Source of the DNA: Actinophytocola xinjiangensis
Lineage (GTDB): Bacteria; Actinomycetota; Actinomycetes; Mycobacteriales; Pseudonocardiaceae
DNA: 64,000 nt
Direction of reading: 5' to 3'
Assembly (NCBI RefSeq): GCF_001921215.1
Contig: NZ_MSIF01000007.1
Location: 248,001-312,000 of the forward strand
The position numbers and the translations under genes are program-made. A model generated the notes under the pieces. The model saw nothing but the letters and a program-made list of their open reading frames with translations. It did not search any database and was not told where the DNA came from. Shown one piece after another: positions 1 to 8,461 of the stretch. Positions within the stretch are counted from its first letter, which is position 1. Each line of letters opens with the position of its first letter.

Positions 1-346
1 AGTCCACGCCAAGCGAGCTGACCCGCAGCTCCCGTACGAGCGCGCCGACGTCCACCTTCTCCTTGCAGGACACCACGATGTCGTTGCCGGCGCAGTCCAG
101 GGCATGTCCCGGCCGGACCTCCACCGTGCCGCCGCCGCACGGGTCGCAGTCGACCTCCAGGCCGCAGACCACCCCGGGGCCCAGCACCGACCGGTTGTGC
201 AGGCGCTGCTTGCCGGTGACGTAGTCGACCAGCAGCGTCAGGTCCTCCTCGGTCAGCAGCTGGCCCGGGAAGAACCTCGGTCTGGTGAACACGGCCGGTC
301 GGTTCGACGTCCCGCCGCAGCCGCAGCCGCAGTCAGTTCCGGTCAT
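1..346 (-). CDS. eCIS-associated Cys-rich protein, N-terminal part (runs off left edge)
   Basis: The first 115 residues of a protein start at an ATG whose ATGA overlaps the stop of the upstream gene, and the reading frame stays open to the edge of the window. After a Gly/Cys-rich start (DCGCGCGG) it has FFPGQLLTEEDL, then a charged helix and GPGVVCGLEVDCDPCGG. The next gene upstream carries the same layout (FHGQMLTARDF ... GYGVVCGLLVEP), so the two are paralogues. Proteins of this kind sit at the end of contractile-injection gene clusters. Their role is not known to me; baseplate periphery or cargo-related are guesses. The C-terminus lies outside the window. Confidence 0.7.
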   Translation of the reverse strand, partial: MTGTDCGCGCGGTSNRPAVFTRPRFFPGQLLTEEDLTLLVDYVTGKQRLHNRSVLGPGVVCGLEVDCDPCGGGTVEVRPGHALDCAGNDIVVSCKEKVDVGALVRELRVSSLGVD

Positions 347-1500
347 CGGCGCTCCTCGGTGATGAAGAACCAGCTCTCGAACACGTCGCCGCCGGCGCCG
401 GTGCCCGACGTCCACGGGCCGACCCCCGACGGCGGGACCGCGCAGCCGGGGCGCGGGTGGGTCTGCCCGTCGGCCTCGGCACCGAGGTAGGGCACCTTGC
501 CGCCGACGTTGGTGCCGTCGACCGGGCGGCAGCACCGGTCGAGCAGGAACGCGGCGCGGACGGTGACCAGGACCCGGTCGCCGTCCTGGAGGGTCTCGCG
601 GGTGGTCTGGCGGTAGCGGAACTCGCGGGTGAACTCCTCACCGCCGGTGGGTTCGGCGAACGTCCCGCCCATGTACCAGGTGTTGGCGTTGCGGCCGGCG
701 CCGCCCTCGATGACCTGGACCTCCACCACACCCGGGTCGAGGCAGTCGACGCGGATGTCGTCGGAGAACCGCACGACCAGCCCGCCGCCCTCTTTCTGCG
801 TGCCGAGCAGCTCCTTGGCCTCGTCGACGGTGTAGGTGTGGCCGTGGATCCAGTTGACGCCGGTGATCACCGTCGGCACGTGGCGGCCGAAGGGCCGGCG
901 CACGTTGTTGTGGATCTGGTGGGGGCGCACCGGTTCGGTGCGGCGCACGTCGTCGATCCTGGCCAGCCACAGCACGGTGTGCTCGCAGCGCGAGCAGCAG
1001 GTGTCGCAGCGTCGGTCCTCGGGCGGGCAGTGCTTGGTGACGCGGATGGTGTAGCCCTCGTCGGTCCAGCCGTGCTCGCAGTCACCGGTGTCGCCGCAGG
1101 CGCTGTTGTAGACGGTCCTGGTCGGCTCGACGGGGCGTTCGCAGTACTCGACGCCGATCCACACGGTGTCGGTGTCGCGTTCGTCCTCGGGCAGCGCCGC
1201 GAACAGGTCGATGACGCACCCGTCGCGGACGACGACCTCGTTGCCCTCGCAGTCCACCCCGAGACCGGGGGTGATCCGTACCTTCGCCTGGTGTTCCTTG
1301 GGGTCGGTGCTCGCGTCGTGGTGCCCGGCGGGCTCGACCAGCAGCCCGCACACCACGCCGTAGCCGAGCAGGCAGCGCAGGCGCAGCTTGAGCTTGTCCC
1401 GGAAGTACTCCTGTTCACGCTGGAAGTCCCGCGCGGTCAGCATCTGTCCGTGGAAGTACCGCAACCGCCGCAGCGGCGGGACGTCGAACTCGGTGGTCAT
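343..1500 (-). CDS. eCIS-cluster protein of unknown function, Cys-rich (385 aa)
   Basis: Unrecognised by function. The N-terminal 60 residues (FHGQMLTARDFQREQEYF, then GYGVVCGLLVEP) match the plan of the partial gene that follows, with which it overlaps by ATGA. The middle holds a run of cysteines (CEHGW, then CPPEDRRCDTCCSRCEH around residues 140-175), which could bind a metal. The C-terminal half looks beta-rich, with an NTWYMGGTF stretch. Its start is 12 bases after the stop of the tail protein I gene, behind a GAGAGGA ribosome site. Its position at the end of the baseplate genes suggests a structural or tip-associated part of the particle; that is inference. Confidence 0.75.
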   Translation of the reverse strand: MTTEFDVPPLRRLRYFHGQMLTARDFQREQEYFRDKLKLRLRCLLGYGVVCGLLVEPAGHHDASTDPKEHQAKVRITPGLGVDCEGNEVVVRDGCVIDLFAALPEDERDTDTVWIGVEYCERPVEPTRTVYNSACGDTGDCEHGWTDEGYTIRVTKHCPPEDRRCDTCCSRCEHTVLWLARIDDVRRTEPVRPHQIHNNVRRPFGRHVPTVITGVNWIHGHTYTVDEAKELLGTQKEGGGLVVRFSDDIRVDCLDPGVVEVQVIEGGAGRNANTWYMGGTFAEPTGGEEFTREFRYRQTTRETLQDGDRVLVTVRAAFLLDRCCRPVDGTNVGGKVPYLGAEADGQTHPRPGCAVPPSGVGPWTSGTGAGGDVFESWFFITEERR

Positions 1501-1512
1501 GCCCCAGTCCTC

Positions 1513-3417
1513 TCAAGACACTCGTGTGTGGATCCCGACCGCGCTGACGACGCCGACCTCCAGGCCGTGGCGCGCGCCGCGCGGTCCCGGTCGCAGAACC
1601 CCGTCGTGGTTGAGCCGCAACGGGTGTGGCCCGCCGAGCACCGGCGGTGGCAGCGGGACGAACGCGGTGTCCACCCCGACCGCCGAGCGGGTGCCGACCA
1701 CGAACCCCGCGCCGCCGGTGTGCACGGTCGCCTCGGTGTGCGCCGGTGCCTGCCTGGTCACCAGGCGCCGTACGGCCCGCTCGTCGGCCGGGCCGGGCAG
1801 CCGCACGCGGAAGCGGTGGGCGTGCGCGGTGAGCGGGTCGGTGTCCGGGTCGCCGTAGGCGCGCAGCGGGGCCGCGCCCAGCGCCGAGCCGTCCAGGCGG
1901 AACCGGGTGGTGGTCCGGCCGAACAGGCGCACCGAGCCGAGGCCCGGGGCTGGGCCGGGCGCCGACACGGTGGCCCAGGCGCGTTCGTCGGCCAGTTCGT
2001 CGAGGACCGGCTCGACGCCGAACACGATGCGGATGGCCCTGGCCAGCGCCTGGCGGGTGCCGCGCCAGCGGTAGAGCCAGGGCGCGGCGGCCAGCAGCGC
2101 GCGGCGGGTCGCGGCGTCCCACCCGGACTCGAAGGTCAGCCCGAGCAGGCCGGCCAGCCACGGCAGTGCCCGGTCCGGGACGCCGTGCGGGTCCAGCAGG
2201 GCGGGGTGGCGTTCGATGACCCGGTCCAGGTCGGCGAGCGTGGCGTCGAACAGCGACAGGAACCGTTCGGTGAAGTCGTCGGCGGCGGGGTCGACGCGGA
2301 ACGCGGCCGGCAGCAGGTCGGCGCTGGTGGTGCGTGGGAAGTCCAGGCGGATCCGGTGCAGGACCGGGGTGGCGGAGGTGTCGCCGGACAGCCGCACCCG
2401 GGCGGTGAGGAACCGGCCGGGCGGCTGGTCGACGAGCAGGTCGGTGATCCCGGGCGGGACGTGCTGCCAGTCGGAGTCGGCGTGGTGGCCGTCCTCGGTG
2501 ACCACGAACGCCACCGACACGGCCGTGCCGGGCGGGACGTCGGCGTCGATCCGCACGCGGTGCCAGCGGCAGCGGGAGATGCCGCTGTCGATCAGGTCGG
2601 TGTGGAACTGGCCGGTGGCGGCGTAGCGGCCGGGGCTGGCCGGCGGGTGGTCGGCCGGTTCGCCGAGCCAGGTGTGGCAGGTGGTGACGTGGTCGCCGTC
2701 GGGGCCGGGTTCGCGCAGGCAGAACCCGTTCTCGTCGGCGGAGACCAGCGCACCCGCCGCCAGTTCGTCCACCATGGACTCGACGGTGGACTCGACGCCG
2801 TCCCGGTACACCCGCAGGTCGTCGGTCAGCAGCCAGACCGCGCCGCACGGCCCGACCCGGACACCGAGCAGCTCGCCCGGGACGCCGGTGCGCAGCACGC
2901 CGCACGGACGGCCGTCGGGGGTGAAGCGGCGCAGGTCGGTGCTGCCGGCGCGGGCCACCAGGATCCGCCCGTCCTGGCCGAGCGCCACCAGCCGGGGGCG
3001 GTGGGTCCGGATCACCGCGACGAGCTGGTCACCCTCGTTGTGCCACACCAGGACCCGGTCGCCGTCCACCACCGCCACCCGGTGCCCGTTGGCGGCGACG
3101 GCACGCGGGGCACGCAGGTGGGGGTCGCGCTCCCGGGGCCACACCGGGGTCCAGCCGCCGGTGCACGTGTCGCGGCGCAGCAGGCGTCGCCCGGCGACCA
3201 GGTACCACGAGCAGGGCCGGCAGCCCGGCGCCAGGCGCGGGTCGGGGAACCACGGGAGCAGGTCCTCGCGGGTCGGGCCGTCCGGGTCCGGACCAGGATG
3301 GGCCAGGCGGACCCCGGCCGGGTCGGCGAAGCCGACCAGGTCGGCCACCTCGGTCTGCTCCCAGCCGACGGTGTCGTCGAGCAGGCGGAACGTCGCGGCG
3401 TCAGGTGCGCAGGTCAT
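1513..3417 (-). CDS. Phage tail protein I-like baseplate protein (634 aa)
   Basis: The C-terminal third carries the tail protein I (P2 gpI-like) signature of contractile tails: FLSLFDATLADLDRVIERHP, ALPWLAGLLGL, then WLYRWRGTRQALARAI. In phage this protein belongs to the baseplate wedge; in Afp/PVC-type particles the equivalent sits next to the gp6/gp7-like proteins. The first ~380 residues look like a beta-propeller or adhesin-like domain, with many short DGRILV/DGDRVLVWH strands. I place the start at the ATG at 3417 because its ATGA overlaps the stop of the upstream baseplate gene; the frame remains open upstream, but that stretch is not protein-like. It is followed 12 bases later by the Cys-rich gene. 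Confidence 0.85.
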   Translation of the reverse strand: MTCAPDAATFRLLDDTVGWEQTEVADLVGFADPAGVRLAHPGPDPDGPTREDLLPWFPDPRLAPGCRPCSWYLVAGRRLLRRDTCTGGWTPVWPRERDPHLRAPRAVAANGHRVAVVDGDRVLVWHNEGDQLVAVIRTHRPRLVALGQDGRILVARAGSTDLRRFTPDGRPCGVLRTGVPGELLGVRVGPCGAVWLLTDDLRVYRDGVESTVESMVDELAAGALVSADENGFCLREPGPDGDHVTTCHTWLGEPADHPPASPGRYAATGQFHTDLIDSGISRCRWHRVRIDADVPPGTAVSVAFVVTEDGHHADSDWQHVPPGITDLLVDQPPGRFLTARVRLSGDTSATPVLHRIRLDFPRTTSADLLPAAFRVDPAADDFTERFLSLFDATLADLDRVIERHPALLDPHGVPDRALPWLAGLLGLTFESGWDAATRRALLAAAPWLYRWRGTRQALARAIRIVFGVEPVLDELADERAWATVSAPGPAPGLGSVRLFGRTTTRFRLDGSALGAAPLRAYGDPDTDPLTAHAHRFRVRLPGPADERAVRRLVTRQAPAHTEATVHTGGAGFVVGTRSAVGVDTAFVPLPPPVLGGPHPLRLNHDGVLRPGPRGARHGLEVGVVSAVGIHTRVS

Positions 3418-5426
3418 GGCCGTGGCCCTTCCTCGACCGGGATCAGCAGCGGGCGTAGCGGCCAGACCAGCGCGTGCGGCGGCAACGCGTGGTCGGCGCA
3501 CGGCGGCAGACGCAGGCCGTCGACCGTCAGCACCAGGGCCGAGACCGCCAGCACTCCGTCGACGGTCAGCAGGCGGCGGACCAGCGGTGTGTGGCGCAGG
3601 GCGCCCCCGAAGGGCCAGCCGGCGCCCTCCTCGCCGCCGCGCACCGGGTCCAGGTAGGTGGTCAGCGCGTCGGCCGCCCGGGTGAGGACCTCGGCGCGCT
3701 CACGGTCCGGGTCGAGCGTCACCCGCGCCTCCACCGCCACCGACCGGAACTCGGCCGGCGCGGTGACCACCGTGACCCCGGCGGGGGCGACCGTGCGGGT
3801 GAGGTGGTCGGCCACCGCCCGCAGGGTGTCGGCGGTCGGCACCGGCACGGCGTCCCCCTCCGGCGGCGGGACGACCAGGACGCCGACCACACCGGGCACG
3901 GGCCGGCCAGGGAACCCCGGGTGCAGGCCGGGAACGCCGTGGGCGCGGGCGACCAGCGCGCCGGGCGCCTCGGTGGCCAGCAGGCCGTAGTCGGCGGGGG
4001 CCACCGCCCGACCCCGGGCGCGCAGCTCGGCGGTGCCCCGGCGGATCGCGTCGGGATCCGGTTCGGGGTCGGTGCCGCCGGTGGCCGGGAACGGGTTGGT
4101 GACCCGGGTGACGAACGGCAGGGCGGTGATCACGCTGGTGACCGCCCCCGCGTTGACCGCGCCGGCCGAGCCGCCGCCGACCCGGTAGCGGACCGCGCGG
4201 ACGTTGCGGAACCCCGGCGGCACGGCCGCGCCGACCACACCGTCGCCGAAGGTGAGCTCGCCGGTGGCGTGGTCGACGACGAACACCCGGTCCAGCGGGC
4301 CGAACCCGGACAGCGTCGCCACCTCGCGCCAGCGGGCCGCCGGGCCGGTGACCGTGCCGAACACGTCGGACACCGGGTCGTTGTCGACCTCGATCACCAC
4401 CGAGCCGGCCAGGATCGGGACCTGGCTCAGGCGCATCCGCCGCGCGGCGCTGACCGTCCGGTCCTGGATCGGCTGGGGCGGCTCGTCGGTGATCGTGCGG
4501 GCGGCGGTGGCCGGCACCAGGTTCAGCCGCAGCCCGGTGACCACCGGCGCCTGGCGGGCCAGCGAGCCGTGGGCGAAACGCAGCCGCAGCCAGCGCAGCA
4601 CCGGGCCGGCGGGTGGGGTGCCGGGCTCCCAGGTGCGCGGCACCCGCAGCTCCACCGTGCCGCTGGCCCGCAGGCCGGCGGTCTCGTCCCGCAGGACCTC
4701 GGCCGCCACGACCCGGCCGCCGTCGAGCACGTCCCAGCGCAGGGCGGGCGCCGGTGGTTCGGGCAGCGGTGTCAGGCCGCCGGCCGAGGCCGGGGCGGGC
4801 GGCACCGCGTCGACGACGAAACCCAGCGACAGCGCGGGATACGGGCTCGCCGGGCCGGACAGGCCGATCCACAGCGCGTTGCCCGGCACCGGCTCCTCGC
4901 CCAGCGGGGCGAACGGGCGGCCGGGTCCGGCCGGGCCCAGCGGCACCGGCTCCACCGACTCGGCGCGCTGCACGGCGAGCGCGGCGATCCGCGCCGGCGT
5001 GGCGTAGAGGTCACGTTCGGTCTCGAACACGACCTGGCCGTCGGGGCCGGTGGCGGCGGCCTGGAACCCGGCCGGCACCAGCACCGAGGCGCCGTCGGGC
5101 GGGGTGACGGTGAACTCCAGCTGGGTGGCCGCCGCGCCGGCCGGGCGGCGGCGCACGCCGACCACGCGCAGGTGCTCGGCCAGAAGCTTGTCCGGCAGCC
5201 GGTTCACCCTGGCCAGCACCGGTTCGGCCTGGGTGCCGAACAGCCGCACCAGCGCGACCCCGGCGTCCTGGCGGTCGGGGTTGGTCCAGTCCGGGGTGTA
5301 GCCGGGGATCCGGTCGCGGACCCCGGCCCGCACCGACTCCCTGGTCGCGTCGACCAGTTCCGGCCGGCCGCCGACGATCCGCGCCGGCTCGTCGGAGTCG
5401 CGCTCCCACCACACGGGCTCGTTCAC
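3414..5426 (-). CDS. Putative baseplate assembly protein, J/gp6-like (670 aa)
   Basis: This is the second of two large baseplate J-type proteins. The N-terminus (DWTNPDRQDAGVALVRLFG, residues 46-64) matches the start of the putative baseplate assembly family found in eCIS loci, and the C-terminal half has the usual RTVAPAGVTVV and YLDPVRGGEEGAGWPFGG features. Residues around 370-400 (TGELTFGDGVVGAAVPPG) form the conserved GDG turn. In Afp/PVC particles these proteins build the wedge around the spike. It starts with GTG, whose GTGA overlaps the stop of a 25-codon micro-ORF, and it ends in an ATGA overlap with the tail protein I gene. Confidence 0.87.
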   Translation of the reverse strand: MNEPVWWERDSDEPARIVGGRPELVDATRESVRAGVRDRIPGYTPDWTNPDRQDAGVALVRLFGTQAEPVLARVNRLPDKLLAEHLRVVGVRRRPAGAAATQLEFTVTPPDGASVLVPAGFQAAATGPDGQVVFETERDLYATPARIAALAVQRAESVEPVPLGPAGPGRPFAPLGEEPVPGNALWIGLSGPASPYPALSLGFVVDAVPPAPASAGGLTPLPEPPAPALRWDVLDGGRVVAAEVLRDETAGLRASGTVELRVPRTWEPGTPPAGPVLRWLRLRFAHGSLARQAPVVTGLRLNLVPATAARTITDEPPQPIQDRTVSAARRMRLSQVPILAGSVVIEVDNDPVSDVFGTVTGPAARWREVATLSGFGPLDRVFVVDHATGELTFGDGVVGAAVPPGFRNVRAVRYRVGGGSAGAVNAGAVTSVITALPFVTRVTNPFPATGGTDPEPDPDAIRRGTAELRARGRAVAPADYGLLATEAPGALVARAHGVPGLHPGFPGRPVPGVVGVLVVPPPEGDAVPVPTADTLRAVADHLTRTVAPAGVTVVTAPAEFRSVAVEARVTLDPDRERAEVLTRAADALTTYLDPVRGGEEGAGWPFGGALRHTPLVRRLLTVDGVLAVSALVLTVDGLRLPPCADHALPPHALVWPLRPLLIPVEEGPRP

Positions 5427-5500
5427 GACGCCCCCTCGCAGGCTCGGTGACGCCGCTCGCGGTCGCCCTGTGACATTGGTTCGCTCGCAAGCTCACTCAC
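5423..5500 (-). CDS. 25-residue micro-ORF linking the two baseplate genes
   Basis: Between the two large baseplate genes lies an exact 26-codon frame. It starts with a GTG that overlaps the stop of the upstream gene (GTGA at 5497-5500) and ends with a TGA that overlaps the GTG of the downstream gene (GTGA at 5423-5426). The predicted peptide begins VSELASEPMS and ends RACEGAS; it is hydrophilic and Arg-rich, with no known domain. It may be a coupling peptide that carries ribosomes from one gene to the next, or a small part of the particle. The sequence GAGCTTGCGAGCGAACCA resembles short repeats that recur at gene starts in actinomycetes, so it may instead be an inserted repeat that kept the frame. 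Confidence 0.5.
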   Translation of the reverse strand: MSELASEPMSQGDRERRHRACEGAS

Positions 5501-7425
5501 GACAGCCCCTCCCCCGGCTCGACGGCAGCGACCACCGCGACCCGGACCTCCCGCAGCGCGGGCAGCTCACCCGGCGCCAGGGCCACGTCCTGGCAGTGCT
5601 CCCCCGGCGCCGCGCCGTCGAGGGCGACCGCGACCGCCGACACCGACGCCAGGTCCCCGAGGGCGGTCTGGGCCGCGCGCAGCAGGGCCGAGGGCGCCAA
5701 CGGGTCGCCGAAGGGCCAGCCGGTGGCGAGGTCGCCGCCGGTCAGCGGGTCCAGGTAGCGGCGCAGGGCCTCGCTGACCGTGGCCGCGACCCTGGCGCGG
5801 TCGGCCGGGTCGCCGGCCAGGTCGACCCGCAGGCGCACCGGGCGGTAGGCCGGCGCGCGGACGAACACCTCGGTGGTGATCAGCCGCGCCCGGTCCAGCC
5901 GCTCGGCGACCGCGCACAGCAGGCCGGGGTCGGGGTTGGGGGCGGGCACGAAGTCCGGGCGCGCCGGGTCGCGGGTGACCGCCGGCAGGACGTGCACGGT
6001 GACCGCGCCGGGGACCGGCACGCACGGGAACCCGGGGTGCTCGCCGACCGCCGCGTACGCCCGGCCGACCGCCACCCCGGGGGTGGTGGTGGCCAGGGTG
6101 ACGTAGTCCTGTTCGGTGACCGCGCGGGTCACCTCGTTGAGGGCGCCGCCGGCCCGGTCCCTGGCCTGGGCCACGGTTTCCGGCTCGGCGCCGTCGGCGG
6201 CCCGCACCAGGTTCGCCGCGCGCACCGTGCCCGCCACATCGCCGACCGGGACCCAGTTCGCGGTCAGGCCGCCGTTGCCCTCCAGCCCGCCGCCGAGGGT
6301 GTAGGTGACCTGGACGTCGGCCGGCGCGCTGACCGGGATCCGGGCGGTCAGTCCGTCGCCGAAGACCAGGGCGCCGTCCTCGCGGTCGAGCAGGTGGGTG
6401 CGGTCGCGCGAGGAGCCGAAGGTGAAGTCGGGGACCGTCCGCCACGGCTCGTCCCCCAGGACCAGCGTCGCGTCCAGCAGGCGACCGGCCGCCTCCGGCA
6501 GCACCAGACGCTGACCGGGCAGCTTGAGCCAGGCGTAGAGCTGCTCGGACAACTCGGTGCCGGTGACCGTGCGCGGCTCCTGGTGGCGGGCGGCGGACAC
6601 GTTGGGCGCCAACGACACCAGCACCGGCGGCGCGGCGAACGTGGCCGCCGGGGTGGACACCAGCAGGCCGAGGTCCTCGGTGCGCCAGTCCGGCGGCGGC
6701 AGCAGGCGCACCACCCCGGAACGGCGCAGCCCGCCCGTGCCGTCCGCGACCGACGCGAACCCGCCGGCCCGGTCGGTCCCCGGCCGGAACCACGACCAGG
6801 TCAGCTCGGCCGGCGGGCCGGCGTCCACCGCGCGCGGCGACCAGGACGGCGCCACGTCCGCCACGTCCAGCTCCACCAGCAGCGTCAACCAGCCAGGGGC
6901 GGCGTGCCCTGGCACCAGCGGCAGGCCGATCCTGGCCTGTGCCGGACCGCCGTCGGCGCCCAGCAGCGCCACCCCGCGCCCGGCGAGCAGGTTGGCGGTG
7001 CGGTCGCGGTCGGTCCACAGCGTCAGCTCGCCGTCGAGCGGGAACACCGCCACCTCGTCGTCGGTGGTGAACCGCACGCGCGCGGCCTGGTCCCTGGTCA
7101 GCACCGTGCCGGCCGGCACCAGCGGGACCGCGACGCCGTCCTGCTCGGCGCCCAGCGCCAGCACGGTCGAGGCCGGCACGGCCGGGCGCGGCGGGTCGAG
7201 CCCCAGCAGCGCCAGGACGGCCACGACCAGCGCGTCGGGCACCTGGTCGAGCCAGAACAGCCGCTGCTCCAACAGGTAGGCGAACAGTTCGAGCAGGGTG
7301 ACGCCCGGGTCGGCCGGCGCGTGCAGCGTCCAGGTGCCGGCCGACTCGGCCGGGATCGCGCGGCGGACCGCGGCCATCAGGTCGGCCCAGGTGAGGTCGT
7401 CGAGCCTGGGCGAGGGCAGGGTCAC
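5497..7425 (-). CDS. Putative baseplate J-like assembly protein (642 aa)
   Basis: First of the two large baseplate proteins. The N-terminus (WTLHAPADPGVTLLELFAYL, residues 31-50) is the classical start of the gp6/J-like eCIS baseplate family, followed by LFWLDQVPDALVVAVLALLG. A GALVFGDGLTARIP turn lies near residue 370, and the C-terminus has the RYLDPLTGGDLATGWPFG motif also seen in its neighbour. It starts with GTG in a GTGA overlap with the gp25 gene and ends in a GTGA overlap with the micro-ORF. The two J-type proteins probably form the wedge heterodimer equivalent to Afp11/Afp12; the assignment to one or the other is inference. Confidence 0.88.
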   Translation of the reverse strand: MTLPSPRLDDLTWADLMAAVRRAIPAESAGTWTLHAPADPGVTLLELFAYLLEQRLFWLDQVPDALVVAVLALLGLDPPRPAVPASTVLALGAEQDGVAVPLVPAGTVLTRDQAARVRFTTDDEVAVFPLDGELTLWTDRDRTANLLAGRGVALLGADGGPAQARIGLPLVPGHAAPGWLTLLVELDVADVAPSWSPRAVDAGPPAELTWSWFRPGTDRAGGFASVADGTGGLRRSGVVRLLPPPDWRTEDLGLLVSTPAATFAAPPVLVSLAPNVSAARHQEPRTVTGTELSEQLYAWLKLPGQRLVLPEAAGRLLDATLVLGDEPWRTVPDFTFGSSRDRTHLLDREDGALVFGDGLTARIPVSAPADVQVTYTLGGGLEGNGGLTANWVPVGDVAGTVRAANLVRAADGAEPETVAQARDRAGGALNEVTRAVTEQDYVTLATTTPGVAVGRAYAAVGEHPGFPCVPVPGAVTVHVLPAVTRDPARPDFVPAPNPDPGLLCAVAERLDRARLITTEVFVRAPAYRPVRLRVDLAGDPADRARVAATVSEALRRYLDPLTGGDLATGWPFGDPLAPSALLRAAQTALGDLASVSAVAVALDGAAPGEHCQDVALAPGELPALREVRVAVVAAVEPGEGLS

Positions 7426-7826
7426 GGCGTGCTCCCGGTGAGGCCGAGGTAGAACGGGAACACCAGGTTCGACCTGGTGTTGGTGCGCCGGACGCGGTAC
7501 TCGACGGTGACCGTCACCCGCGAGGCGTCGGCCGGGTCGGTCTCGGCGCGCACGTCGTCGAGCTCCACCCGGGGCTCGAATTCGCGGACCGCGTCGGCGA
7601 TCGAACGCTCCAGCTCCCGCAGGTTCGCCACGCTGCCCGGCGCGAACACCGACTCCGGGGCGCGGGTGCCGAAGTCCGGGCGCATCACCCGCTCGCCGGT
7701 TCCGGTGAGCAGCAGCGCCCGCAGGCAGTGCTCGATGCTCTGCTCGCCCACGGCGTAGGACAGCCGGCCGGCCTCGTCGGGCAGGATCGGGAACCGCCAG
7801 CCGGTGCCCAGGAACGGTTCGCTCAC
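7422..7826 (-). CDS. gp25/GPW-like baseplate wedge protein (134 aa)
   Basis: A small protein of the T4 gp25 lysozyme-like family, which links the baseplate to the start of the sheath. Features seen are GWRFPILPDEAGRLSYAVG at the N-terminus, EQSIEHCLRALLLTGTGERV with the conserved Glu and Arg, then MRPDFGTRAPESVFAPG. The length is normal for the family. It starts with GTG overlapping the stop of the spike gene and ends in a GTGA overlap with the first baseplate J-type gene. Confidence 0.92.
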   Translation of the reverse strand: MSEPFLGTGWRFPILPDEAGRLSYAVGEQSIEHCLRALLLTGTGERVMRPDFGTRAPESVFAPGSVANLRELERSIADAVREFEPRVELDDVRAETDPADASRVTVTVEYRVRRTNTRSNLVFPFYLGLTGSTP

Positions 7827-8461
7827 GACAGGGTCACCTTCTTCGCCAGCACACCGTCGGTCAGCGGGGTGGTCGGCGCGCTGGCCACGGTGCCGGCGAC
7901 CGGGTGGGTGTGGGTGTTGAACGCGGCGAGCAGCGCGGTGCCCAGCACGCCGGGTTCGGTGGCGCCGCCACCGAGGTCGATGGCGTCGGCCTCCACGACC
8001 ACCGTGGGGGCCTTGAGGGTGATGGTGCCGTCGGCGGCGACGGTCACCGAGCCGCCCTCGGCGGTGGTGATCCGGATCTGTTTCTCGCCGTCGTCGAGCA
8101 GCACCTCGTGCCCGGCCCTCGTGCGGATGATCTTCTGGTCGCGGCCGTCCGTGCGCGCGGTCGGCGGTTTGTCGACGCCGTTGTACAGCCCGCCGAGCAC
8201 GATCGGGAACCGCATGTCCCCGTGCACGAACGCCACCAGCACCTCGTCGCCGACCTCCGGGACGAACACCGAGCCGTAGCCCCCGCCCGCGTACAGCTGG
8301 CTGACCCGACACCAGTCGGTGACCGTGGCGCCGCCGTCGAACCAGTCGAACCGCAGCTTCACCCGGCCCTCGTCGTCGCCCTCGTTCTCCACCACGATCG
8401 CCTCGGCCAGGCCGTAGTAGCGGCGGTCGGTGCTGCGCGCCCGCGGCATCGTCCTGGTCAC
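7823..8461 (-). CDS. Spike protein, gp5/baseplate V-type OB-fold (212 aa)
   Basis: The N-terminal half is the OB-fold of the gp5/VgrG spike: YYGLAEAIVVENEGDDEGRV, then LYAGGGYGSVFVPEVGDEVL and FVHGDMRFPIVLGGLYNG. The second half is Thr/Val-rich (VTVAADGTITLKAPTVVVEA), as in the start of a spike beta-helix. No separate PAAR tip protein is found nearby, so the tip may be encoded elsewhere or served by this C-terminus. The GTG at 8461 overlaps the stop of the hub gene; an ATG four codons later (8449) is an alternative start. Together with the gp27-like gene upstream it makes the split form of VgrG. Confidence 0.88.
   Translation of the reverse strand: MTRTMPRARSTDRRYYGLAEAIVVENEGDDEGRVKLRFDWFDGGATVTDWCRVSQLYAGGGYGSVFVPEVGDEVLVAFVHGDMRFPIVLGGLYNGVDKPPTARTDGRDQKIIRTRAGHEVLLDDGEKQIRITTAEGGSVTVAADGTITLKAPTVVVEADAIDLGGGATEPGVLGTALLAAFNTHTHPVAGTVASAPTTPLTDGVLAKKVTLS

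Noticed and set aside
457-3657. Long plus-strand open frame (1066 codons)
   Set aside because: It is the opposite-strand reading of the tail protein I and Cys-rich genes; it is Gly/Ala/Arg/Val-rich with no domain, as expected of GC-rich shadows.
5011-5496. Alternative 161-codon frame over the baseplate junction
   Set aside because: Arg/Gly-rich out-of-frame reading; the coupled 25-codon frame and the baseplate gene explain the region better.
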